DNA of 24,884 nucleotides, taken from the NCBI GenBank assembly GCA_028565635.1, contig JAOXYB010061945.1:1-24884 (forward strand), given 5' to 3'. Source of the stretch: Phoronis ovalis. Its lineage: Eukaryota > Phoronida > Phoronidae. Below the pieces are notes generated by a model. It did no database searches and was not told the origin of the DNA. It saw nothing but the letters and a program-made list of their open reading frames with translations. Shown piece after piece: positions 11,975-21,281 of this stretch (the first letter of the stretch is position 1; each line of letters begins with the position of its first letter). The position numbers and the translations under genes are program-made.

Positions 11975-14845
11975 AAACTAGATTTTGGTCTACCATAGTA
12001 ACGACATCTCTTATCAGTAGAATCTCATAAACAGTTTGTTTTGTTAAACAACTTTAATGTTTCTATGCTCAATGTGCCCAGTTATAGCTTAGGGAAGAGT
12101 CCAGGGTATCGTTAAGCTGCATATTTTTAGGAAACAATATATTATTGTCAACATGTATATAACGCAATTCTTTAAATACCTGACTAATTTCGTGCAATTT
12201 ATAAGATTTATACGTTACTGTCGCGGCATTTGCTCTTTTTTCATTGACAAATCCCTAAAATTTTCCTCAATTCTTAACAGAATTCTAAAGCCTTCATGAT
12301 TGTGTTAATTGTCGAAATGTGTCTGATAACATTGTATAGCTTTTCCATCACTGGCCATTTTTGCTAATCTGTCTCAATCGCAGGCATAACATAGTACTTC
12401 TTGTCTATTATTCCAGTTAAATTGATAAGCAATATATAACTGTTCACATATTAACCTCGAATATTTAAGTTTTAGTGTTGTGGCTATTTTACTTAGCTCT
12501 CAAAGAAATGTGTAACGCTTCACTGTGTTAGGGCTGTTCCGCTTATAGTTGTACAAGGACAGGGCAGTATGCAATATTTTGTAGCATAGTGTATGTACAC
12601 GAATTGATAGGTTACTAAGTGCCTCTCTCGTACTCTGTTCAAGTAAAAGCGGGACAGTCTCTAGCATTCTTTACAAAATATTTGAACAACAGACTTGTAT
12701 AGGAACCGACCCTGTAATTTATTCTGTGAAGAATAGTACTTTTTGTTACATAGGAACAGTTTGTTTTTGATAATGTTAATTTGGAAACTATAATTGTTGC
12801 AATTAGCCATTTTTTTTGGATTATTTTGTTTTCATAACCTTGGAAACATAAAAATAAATGTCAATGAATTTGATTGAGAAGTAAAATTTATATTTAACAT
12901 CTGTTTCCCGCTATCGATCATAATGAGGATAAGGGTGAAATTGATACGAATTTACTAACTTTCTACTACTTTTTGATATTATGTTAATAGGCAGTAAAAA
13001 ACACACCTGAAATCTGTATATTTCGTGTCAATAGCGGTCTTGCCGTTGTGCCGTATTATCGTTAACAATATGTGGTGTGGCGTTATTGAACACTTCGTAG
13101 CGAGGCGTTTACATTCAAACGTGTTTTGCTTTATAATACAGGTATCACTGTGCTCGAAATTGACGTCACGGTGAACTGAGATAGAATATAAGAGTCTAAT
13201 CCTGTCATGTTATTGAATGTTGTTACGAGACTGTTATAAGCTACCTGTGAAAATAAGCTTATTTTACGCAGCTAATGTTGTTACTGAACTGAAGCATCCA
13301 ACATATAGGTGCCAGAAGAATTAGATGTATGGGCGAGTTAACATTCAGCTCTAAGCAGTTCCTATGTTTTGAAGAAGTATTATGAAAATTAGATATGACA
13401 CGATACTGAATCTATCCACTTCCACTTGAGGAGTAAATGTTATTTACACGTTACATGATGCAGCTATCGTGACTCGAGCCACCGTTACAGTTTATTTTGC
13501 AAATGTATATTATGTTTTGTAGGTAGCATGACACGAGCCTTGTACTCTTTCTTTTATCCAAGTTTTATAATTATTGTTATCATTGTTTTTATTTATTAAT
13601 ATTACAATATACAATTTGTGCATGATAAATTGAATAGTCTTCTTTTTTCTGTATTTGGACCAATTTATAAAGCGACACCTTTTGGTGGATAAATACAGCT
13701 ATCAGAAGATTTAAGGCTAAGCTAGACCTCGTCCCTGTTTAAATATAAAAATTTTGCATTACATTTTTTTACACAAAATCAATGTTTTTTTAAATCTTAA
13801 AGTTACAGAAAACATCTATTTTGTGCGAAAGAAATGTAACAAGGAGTTTTCACGAACATTTATTTAGACAGTAACGAGAGTTTATCTTAGCCGGCCTTAA
13901 ACAGTGGATGGTACACACAATTATGCAAGAAGCTGATCACAGGTAGGAAATTATATGTAGGATACAAAAGCACATGCTTTGTTTCAGCAAATGTGAATAC
14001 ATCTACGTTGACCCCCTGTGTAATTACCACACTAGTGAAACAAATATTTGATTAAATCTGGACATAATTTGCAAAAAAAATATAAAACAAGTTTCTTCTA
14101 ATTTTGTAAAAAGATGATTTATTTCGCAGTTATTCGTTATTTACAGTCACTATTGCACTGTACAAGTCCCTCAATCTAAACGGCCCGGCCTGCTTGAATA
14201 AGGTATGTACGTGTATCTATCAAGTGCTGAACACTTTCATTAGACATTATTTCAGAATAAAAAAAAAATATATATATATAGTTTCCATCAGCTGTTTTTG
14301 ATGCCTCCAAAGCTAAAATTATTAGAGATATTCATAAAAATTCCATTTTATGACGTAACAAGATGTGACTAGTTTATATATTTTGTATTCAGTCTCATGT
14401 ATTCAGTCTCATGTATAGACATAGCACTGAATTATCTCTTTGTACTTTAAAATAAGCACGGCAGATCGCTCAACATTGGTCTGCATGCTTATCAAATGTA
14501 TACACCTGTGTTTGTGTGTGTATAAAAGCTGCAAATTGTCTTCAAACGTTTAATAGACATCCATAGCTATTTCCTTTGCACTATATTCACATCTAATTTA
14601 ATGGCAGGACTGAAAAGAAAAACGTTCAAGACCTGAAGTGTATAGCTATCTGTCACGAATGTCTCAAAATAATCATAAATATGACACGTATCTTTTCGTT
14701 AGATTTAAATTTAGAACGTTTGAGTGGAAAAACGGAAATATTTTTTATCAGCGTAATTGATATAGTGACCAACAGGATTTCAAATTTTCCGAATTTTTCA
14801 ATGTCTTGTTCTTGAGAATCCTCGTTATAAGTTCATGGCTTGACC

Positions 14846-14940
14846 TCAGCGAGTAGAGGTATAATCAGCGAGTAGAGGTATAATCAGCGAGTAGAGGTAG
14901 AATCAGCGAGTAGAGGTATAATCAGCGAGTAGAGGTAGAA
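14846..14940 (+). repeat. 19-bp minisatellite, five copies
   Basis: Five head-to-tail copies of TCAGCGAGTAGAGGTATAA, followed by a partial TCAGC. Copies 3 and 5 carry TAGAA where 1, 2 and 4 carry TATAA, so a two-unit expansion step is likely. There are no spacers. It lies about 280 bp beyond the Cys-rich gene's last assigned stop. Confidence 0.9.
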
Positions 14941-15223
14941 TCAGCCGTAATTCAGTAAGAAAACCAAGTATTCGCATATGTAGCATTGCGTCACGCAAAA
15001 TATGTGTGTAGGGTTCCAATTCGATATTTATGCACAATATAAATACCTGACAGAACGTGTTCAAAGACTATCATCATTGTATCATAATGTTATTACCATT
15101 TTTTTAGTAATGCCTAAAGGTATAATTAAAGATCATACAGTTTTCAAATGAGCAGTGTGATCAAATTGTACTTGCCCATGTGGAACAATTTCGAATGCCG
15201 CTCTTATTGTCAGTAATTGAGAA

Positions 15224-15495
15224 TTATAACGCTGTTAATCGATTTTTTGTATAAAGTATGTTACTGACTGTAAGATCTTTCTTGTGCTTACCATTAACAG
15301 CGGGGTTCTCATTAGAAGCCAGTATGCACTTTCCTAGGCATTTCACACCAGCTAGGCCGACATACTTAATCCAACATCCAGCACTTTTACCACATTCCTG
15401 ATGCCATTGCGCAATTTGGGTAGCGGATTTACTTGCACATTTCGCCATGCACAAGACGAAGGAAACTGGTCCATCAACCATAATTTCGCCGTTCT
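15224..15495 (-). CDS. Exon 11: domain C3, probable last exon
   Basis: The acceptor is TTATTTAG before a phase-1 codon. The domain begins ENGEIMVDGPVSF and keeps all six Cys, but LGKS after the second Cys, seen in C1 and C2, has become ASKS. The frame continues past the domain for about 21 basic residues (starting KHKKDL) to TAA at 15224-15226. A donor at the same place as in C1 and C2 is kept (AATG|GTAAGC, exon end 15292). If used, another exon must follow; one option is a short exon from 15113 giving about ten residues. Confidence 0.7.
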
Positions 15496-18400
15496 CTAAA
15501 TAACAAAAAGCAAGTCATATTCTTATTTAAAAATTAGAAAATAAAATTTCGTGGTCGACTATAGGAAGTTCATTTTATTAAAAGCAGAAATTAAAAGCAG
15601 CAACACTTTTTATTCTGGGTTTTGAGCAGTTTCTAAGTTGGCTTTTTTAGTGTGTTGTTGGTATATTTTAAGTTACTACCCGTCATTTACGCACTATAAA
15701 AGTGTAAATATACAAAAATATATAAACTGAAAACAAAAAGCAAATATTTATAGTCTTGCAGGGTTGCTGTTTATCAACAAACATGTAACAAATATATAGA
15801 TACACGTAAATAGTCATATACCAGCTAATTCACGAATTTCGTCTTCATTCGCTCTACCGCAGACCATAGCATCGAGAGTAATGCATTCTCCTGTACATTT
15901 CAATCCTCTGAGGCCTACTTTTCCGACCCAGCATTTCGCAGATTTGCCACATTCAGAGTACCATTCCTCTACTTCAGCTAACGATTTGCCTAAGCATTTA
16001 GCCAGACAAGATAAAAAATTCTGAGGTTCGTCAACGGCGTCTAAGAAAAAAAACACATTCTACGATGGAAAAAAACCAATTAAAGTAAACTTTGTCAACA
16101 CTAAATGTCAACAGTTACGTAAGTTTGAACAAACCAGGTACATAGACTGATTTCTAAAAAGAATCACTGAATATAACACTTACCAAGCAGCACCTCGAAA
16201 TCAACCTCATTGCCTTCCGTTACATCTAACAAAATATATTTGCCGGCACATTCCAGTCCTTTAAGACCAACTTTCTTACCCCAACATTTGGCATTCGTGT
16301 GGCATTCGGAATACCACTTTCTAACTTGAGTCAGAGACTTTCCAACGCATTTGACCATGCATGTCAGAAAGCTAGATGGTTTTTTAACTTCTTGCTTCAT
16401 GAAAGTGGTATCTAACAGAAATAATAAGCACAGTTCAGTTTTTCGAGACAATTTACTTGGCACTCATATGCTGGGTCCTTACTGACAGCTAACATTTCCT
16501 TCCATTAAGATTTATACAGTTCTAGAATACAGTTCGAAAATAAATATTAATCAAGTGCAGAACATATTGGAGAGCATAAGATTCCTAGATACGAGCGACG
16601 AATGACGAGTAACAAGTGATTTTTCATATATGTATAAATGCAGACTAATTTTTTATACTTCTTGCTTTAGCAGTCGTGTCAGACGTACATATTTTATTCG
16701 TTACTCGTATCTTAGTGTCGTAGTTAAGAATTTTTATAAGCGCCCCTATTATATATTAAGCTAACAACCAAAGCTTTCAACCAGCTTCAACAACATCGCA
16801 CCAAATCTTTATTAGCTTCGGCGACATCTGGTGTAAGCAGGGACCTGACGATGCACTGTTTATTTGTAAATTGGGATTTTGTTACTATTCAGAATATCCG
16901 TTTTCTTTTAATGTTCGAGAAGGAAATATTGGAGATGTTCTCTCACTAAAGCAAATCTCGCGTTATAAAAATGTTAGTGATTTTTAAATGTTTCGTGAAC
17001 GTTTAATTTCCAACATTACCTCATCATTTGAAAAGCAAATTTATAATGTCTTGTTTATTCAGTTGCAAAACAACGTTTTCCTCGTGTTTGCTCACCTTCG
17101 ATGATAACTGGCTCATGATCATTTCGTTTCTCATCATCTAGGACACATTTCCCTAAACATTTCACGGCAGCTAAGCCGACATGTTTGGTCCAACACCCAG
17201 CACTTTTGCCACATTCCTGGTGCCATTGTGCAATTTGAGTAGCGGATTTACCTAAACATTTCGCCATACAAAAGACGAAGGACACTGGTCCATCAACCAA
17301 TACGTCACCATTGTCTAGATAATAAATAAGCAACAGTTAACTTAAAACTTGACAGTTAACCAGAATAAACATATCGATTGAATACTATTATTTTACACTG
17401 ACAAAAGTTGTTGAACTGCATTGGGTTTATACCGACAATGTGCTTTAACTAAACTGGGCTTTGTGAAAAATTGTAGATAGATTATAGTAAAACCTTGGGG
17501 TTGTTGGAACTTAAATAAAACAAAGATAAAGCGCAATGGGTAATGTACCAGCCAAATTATTGAATTCGTCTTCAATCCCTCTATCACAGACCATAGCATC
17601 GAGAGTAATGCATTCTCCTGTACATTTCAATCCTCTGAGGCCTACTTTTCCGACCCAACATTTCGCAGATTTGCCACATTCAGAGTACCATTCCTCAACT
17701 TCAGCTAACGATTTGCCTAAGCATTTAGCTAGACAAGATAAAAAATTCTGAGGTTCGTCAACGGCATCTAAGGAAAAAAACATTCTACGATGGAAAAAAC
17801 AATTACAATGAACTTTGTCAATTGAACAGTAGACGTAAACAGTTACGGAATTTTTGCATAAATCGGGTACAGAGATTCGTTTCCAAAAAAATAGAATCAA
17901 TATTCAAAATACATTTCAGCTACTGACACCACTGAATTTAACACATACCAAGTAACACCTCGAAATCAAGTTCATTGCCTTCCATTACGGCATCTAGCAG
18001 AATACATTGGCCGGCACATTTCAGTCCTGTAAGACCAACCTTCTTAGCCCAACATTTGGCATTCGTGTGACACTCGGAATACCATTGTTCAACTTGAGTT
18101 AAAGACTTTCCAACACATTTGACCATACATGTCAGAAAGCTAAGTGGTTTATCAACTTCTTGCTTCATGAAAGTGGTATCTAACAGAAATAATTGGTACA
18201 GTTCAGTCTTTAGAGACCAATTTACGCATTTCAACAGTTGGCATTCACATGCTAGGTGACTAATGACTTTCCGATCCATTTTGCCAAACCTCATAGAAAG
18301 CTAACATTTTCTACCATGAATATTCATTCAGTTCTAGAATAACTTCATTAGAAATAAATATTAGTTAACTGCCGAGCATATCGGAAGCAAATGTTAGAAA

Positions 18401-20648
18401 TGTTTTCTGACCAAAATTTTAATGATGTTTAAATATTTAGCATTCATTTAATTTCTAACTTTATCTCCTTGTTAAAAATGCCTTACACGAACAAAATTAG
18501 TCGTGTTTATTCAGTTGCAAACACCGTTTTTCTCACTATTTGCTCACCTTCAATAACTGGCTCAATTCGTTCCTCATCACCTAGGACACATTTCCCTAAA
18601 CATTTCACGGCAGTTAAACCGACATGTTTGGTCCAACATCCAGCACTTTTGCCACATTCCTGGTGCCATTGTGCAATTTGGGTAGCGGATTTACCTAGAC
18701 ATTTCGCCATACAAAAGACGAAGGACATCGGTCCATCAACCAAAACGTCACCATTGTCTAGATAATAAATAAGCTACCAGAATAAGCATATCGATTGAAT
18801 ACTATTATTTTACACTGAAAAAAATTGTTGAACTACACTGGATACAATAAAGCAAAAGCGTACATATCGACAATATATGCTTTAACTGAATTGGGTTCAA
18901 TGAGACTTTCTAGACTATAATAAAACCTTGCTGGTACTCAAAGAAAAACATAGGTAAAGCACAATGGTTAATATACCAATCAAACCCTTGAATTCGTCTT
19001 CACTTCCTCTACCACAAACCATGGCATCGAGAGTAATGCATTCTCCTGTACATTTCAGTCCTCTCAGCCCTACTTTTCCAATCCAACATTTCGCAGATTT
19101 GCCGCATTCAGAGTACCAAGTTTTTACATCGGCTAAAGATTTGCCTAAGCATTTAGCCAGGCAGGATAAAAAATTCTGAGGCTCATCTACGCTGTCTGTG
19201 AACAAATAAATATTCTGCGTGAAAGAAACCAAATTGAAAGCAGTTACCTGTTTTTAAATATAAAAGATACACAGGGCGGTTTCTACAAAAACAAAAAAAA
19301 GAATCAATATTTATATACAGTCTTTTCAGAAGACAGTTTCAATATCATGTTGTACAGTGACATTTATTTGATATTTAATATTCTTGGTTTTACCTCGAAT
19401 TGAATACAATATTTACCAAATAACGCATCTAAGTCAATGTCTTTCTCTTCCACAATGGCATCTGACAGAATACATTGTCCGGCACATTTCAGTCCTTTAA
19501 GACCAATCTTCTTAGCCCAACATTTGGCACTGGTATGGCACTCGGAGTTCCACTGCTCAACTTGAGCTAAAGATTTTCCAACACATTTAACCATGCATGT
19601 CAAGAAGCTAAGTGGTTTGCCAACTTCTGAAATAAAAATATCCTAATATGTTTATAGCTACAGTATGCATAACTATGTTTTAAAACAAATAATAATCTTT
19701 ACTTCTTATGAAATTAAAAAAGTTACTGCATGAATACAATGATGGCATCGTTAACGGTTCCGTCGTTACTGAATACATTTTAGTATATATGTCTAAATAT
19801 AAATTAAATTATTAAATGTGCTAAAACATAATCAATACGCTTGAAAAAATGTATACAATTTTATAAACTAGTAAATATAAATATGTTTATTTTAAAGAGT
19901 AGTATACATACATAAGATTAGTTACATTTGATATACTTTATTCGACAGCTACATCTTGTACACATGTCACATGTGAATGCTGCAAGTTGATTTTATAATG
20001 GTTTAATCATTATAAAGATTAATATAATTCGGGCAAAGTATTGGGTTCCAACTGGATGCACGCGCATTGCTCTTAATAAATTTTACCTTTGTTTAGTTCG
20101 GTATTTTAGCGACTATGGAAACAGTACATATTTTTCAAATAATGGAATTGTTGCAACTGACAAATTTTTAATTAAACATGTAAAGATGAATAGTAACTGA
20201 ATTTCGGGGAAAATTAAACTTACCTGTTTCATAGCGGTCTGCTCCATATAAGACCGGATCTGAAATTTAAATCATTTAAAATCTCTTGAATAAATTAATA
20301 GCGTTAACTAGATTTCAATTTAAAATGATTTTACACTAAGGAGTCTAAATGCAGAATGAGAATGCTGAATTACAATTTCGTATATTTTCGTAAATTATAT
20401 ACAGGAATAACATTACGAACAACCGGTTATTTTTTGTAAACAATGTGTTATTTCCGAACTTAAAAAAGCCTGCAAATACTATTTGTATAGTCATCGGTGT
20501 GTCGGCGATTTCGTGCTAAAGAGAACGGGTGGCTAGATGGCTTGGATGATGCTTCGCTTTAAAAACTGTTATGAATGAAACAATACTTACTAGCTAGTGC
20601 ACCACAGATTACAAAGGTGAAAATAACAAAACCGGTTAAATGTCTCAT
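15224..20648 (-). CDS. Secreted protein with nine tandem six-Cys domains (whole gene, 11 exons)
   Basis: The exons join in one frame to about 706 residues: a 19-residue signal peptide, a 12-residue linker and nine domains of 68-77 residues. Every intron is in phase 1, so each domain exon can be duplicated without breaking the frame. Every domain has the pattern C-x3-C-x14-C-x5-C-x11-C-x3-C (one lacks the last Cys), with a Trp before the third Cys and another after the fourth. Three sequence types follow in the order A-B-C, three times. The protein is probably secreted and disulfide-rich. The spacing suggests a helical hairpin closed by the two C-x3-C motifs, plus a small C-x5-C loop (inference). 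It does not match CS-alpha-beta defensins, which need C-x-C. Family not recognised; role could be structural, immune or binding. The 3' end is uncertain. Confidence 0.8.
15822..16040 (-). CDS. Exon 10: domain B3
   Basis: 219 nt, phase 1 to phase 1, acceptor TTTTTTTTCTTAG, donor GCTG|GTATAT. Begins DAVDEPQNFLSCLAKC and is almost identical to B2 across the Cys core. It carries a seventh Cys in AMVC, after the sixth, as in every B domain. The C-terminal linker is acidic (ANEDEI). Confidence 0.85.
16184..16411 (-). CDS. Exon 9: domain A3, lacking the sixth Cys
   Basis: 228 nt, phase 1 to phase 1, acceptor TTTCTGTTAG, donor CTTG|GTAAGTG. Begins DTTFMKQEVKKPSSFLTC. The final conserved Cys is Tyr here: CAGKYIL against CAGQCIL in A1 and A2, a TGT to TAT difference. 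Splice sites and frame are otherwise intact, so this is not a dead exon. Confidence 0.85.
16574..16925. mobile_element. 352-bp insertion with 10-bp flanking repeat, in the C2-A3 intron
   Basis: The 10-mer ATATTGGAGA occurs at 16564-16573 and 16926-16935. Intron sequence on both sides resembles the homologous intron of the next cassette upstream (about 18333-18460), which lacks the intervening 352 bp and has a single copy of the site. The left part contains AGATACGAG and CGAGTAAC, which pair with GTTACTCGTATCT further in (16700-16712). This looks like a small non-autonomous transposon, class unknown; no coding capacity. Confidence 0.5.
17096..17314 (-). CDS. Exon 8: domain C2
   Basis: 219 nt, phase 1 to phase 1, acceptor TTATTATCTAG, donor GAAG|GTGAGC. 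Begins DNGDVLVDGPVSFVFC. It is nearly identical to C1 through the core but has a linker three residues longer (the NDH region). All six Cys present. Confidence 0.87.
17549..17767 (-). CDS. Exon 7: domain B2
   Basis: 219 nt, phase 1 to phase 1, acceptor TTTTTTCCTTAG, donor GCTG|GTACAT. Six core Cys plus the B-type seventh (AMVC). The domain core matches B3 and differs at several positions from B1 (for example AEVEEW against ADVKTW), so B2 and B3 are the closest B pair. Confidence 0.87.
17949..18179 (-). CDS. Exon 6: domain A2
   Basis: 231 nt, phase 1 to phase 1, acceptor TTTCTGTTAG, donor CTTG|GTATGT. Begins DTTFMKQEVDKPLSFLTC; all six Cys present; linker ends LDFEVLL. It shares the six-residue TTFMKQ lead with A3 but not with A1. 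Confidence 0.87.
18548..18757 (-). CDS. Exon 5: domain C1
   Basis: 210 nt, phase 1 to phase 1, acceptor TTATTATCTAG, donor GAAG|GTGAGC. Begins DNGDVLVDGPMSFVFC with all six Cys. C domains have HQEC before the third-Cys loop where A and B have YSEC or NSEC, and VDGP in the lead. Confidence 0.87.
18977..19195 (-). CDS. Exon 4: domain B1
   Basis: 219 nt, phase 1 to phase 1, acceptor TTTGTTCACAG, donor ATTG|GTATAT. Begins DSVDEPQNFLSCLAKC. Six core Cys plus the B-type seventh. This is the most divergent B copy. Confidence 0.87.
19417..19626 (-). CDS. Exon 3: domain A1
   Basis: 210 nt, phase 1 to phase 1, acceptor TTTTTATTTCAG, donor TTTG|GTAAAT. Begins EVGKPLSFLTC. It lacks the TTFMKQ lead of A2 and A3, because its acceptor lies where those exons have an internal CAAG|AAGTT. 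It carries Asn where the others have Tyr before the third Cys (NSEC). All six Cys present. Confidence 0.85.
19627..20223 (-). other. Intron between linker exon and domain A1
   Basis: Starts GTAAGT and ends TTTCAG on the minus strand. AT-rich; nothing recognisable inside. Confidence 0.6.
20224..20259 (-). CDS. Exon 2: 36-nt linker exon
   Basis: Acceptor TTTAAATTTCAG and donor ACAG|GTAAGT, phase 1 to phase 1. It encodes NPVLYGADRYET with Asn and Gly/Glu codons split at the edges, right after the signal peptide. It could be a short propeptide or the N-terminus of the mature protein. Strong splice sites and phase agreement support it. Confidence 0.75.
20591..20648 (-). CDS. Exon 1: start codon and signal peptide
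   Basis: ATG at 20648-20646 in the context CCAAAATG (A at -3). It encodes MRHLTGFVIFTFVICGALA: basic start, hydrophobic core, and an A-L-A end typical of signal peptidase cleavage. It ends with one base of the next codon at a consensus A|GTAAGT donor, so in phase 1 like all other introns of the gene. A TATA box 55-62 nt upstream fits this start. Confidence 0.85.
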
Positions 20649-20702
20649 TTTGGTAAATACATGGATTGCCGCTTAACTGTGCAGGAACATTCGTGTGAGT
20701 CA

Positions 20703-20710
20703 TATTTATA
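20703..20710 (-). promoter_or_regulatory. TATA box of the Cys-rich gene
   Basis: Minus-strand TATAAATA. A start of transcription about 30 nt downstream falls at CACAGTT (around 20680-20678), giving a 5' UTR of about 30 nt before the ATG. Such TATA-driven core promoters are usual for tissue-specific or inducible genes. Confidence 0.65.
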
Positions 20711-21281
20711 GCTTCCTATAGCTTTATCTGCTGTCATCATCTGTCACGGTGCAAACTACATAATAGTATCTGAGAAAATCTAATAATTATTTTCAAAACC
20801 TCACAAGTTCTCGGGTCATGAGATTTATCTTAAATTTAAACAATAGGATCTAATTTTACAACAAGGAACTATTTTTCAATCTGCTGTAATACCTGATTAT
20901 TGGTTAATTATACAAAGCTATTACATATCATCGGTACTCGAGGAGATTAAACACACGGAACCAAAGCTATCACAATGGCTAAACAAATTATTATCATTAT
21001 TTTTGAAAATTCAGGGAAGAAAATAAAGAATTGTCATTTCCAATAGTTCCATTATACTAGCCTTTTACCAAACGTGTGTTTGAGTGCGTCAGAAGAATCT
21101 CCTTTTGTAAGGAATGCAATTGTGTATATGTGTATGTGTAATTTATTATTAATTCAGCTGCGAAAAATATAAAGATTGACATTCCTATGCATTATTTTCT
21201 TATTTTTAGGTGAATTTACAAAATCGTTTTAGATTCGTTGAATAAAAAATGAATGCTGTAGGCAACAGTTTCAATACTTTT

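Larger units (their letters stand above)
11717..15223. other. Intergenic stretch between two converging genes
   Basis: No gene was found. It includes a palindromic NFI-type site (11960-11974), a 19-bp minisatellite (14846-14940), and hexamers that could serve as minus-strand polyadenylation signals (TTTAAT at 14549-14554 and 14597-14602, TTTATT at 14118-14123, plus-strand spelling). The 3' end of the Cys-rich gene may extend into the right-hand part. Confidence 0.5.

Noticed and set aside
11764-12030. 88-residue plus-strand frame with a CTCCK motif
   Set aside because: It lies beyond the polyadenylation signal of the upstream gene, has biased composition, no convincing splice sites and no recognisable domain.
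13161-13168. Palindromic TGACGTCA (CRE-like) site
   Set aside because: An 8-mer is expected about once by chance in a window of this size, and no promoter lies nearby.
14846-14940. Regular short repeats considered as a CRISPR array
   Set aside because: Units are directly adjacent with no spacers, and the DNA is eukaryotic.
18469-18765. 98-residue plus-strand frame
   Set aside because: Antisense of domain exon C1, which has a conserved Cys pattern and splice sites on the minus strand.
17536-19179. Two matching 71-residue plus-strand frames (17536-17751 and 18964-19179), similar to each other
   Set aside because: They are exact antisense shadows of domain exons B2 and B1. They resemble each other only because the exons are duplicates.
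15224-20648. Assignment of the Cys-rich domains to CS-alpha-beta defensins, macins or another named peptide family
   Set aside because: The pattern has C-x3-C at both ends and no C-x-C; no named family I know fits the spacing, so the family is left open.
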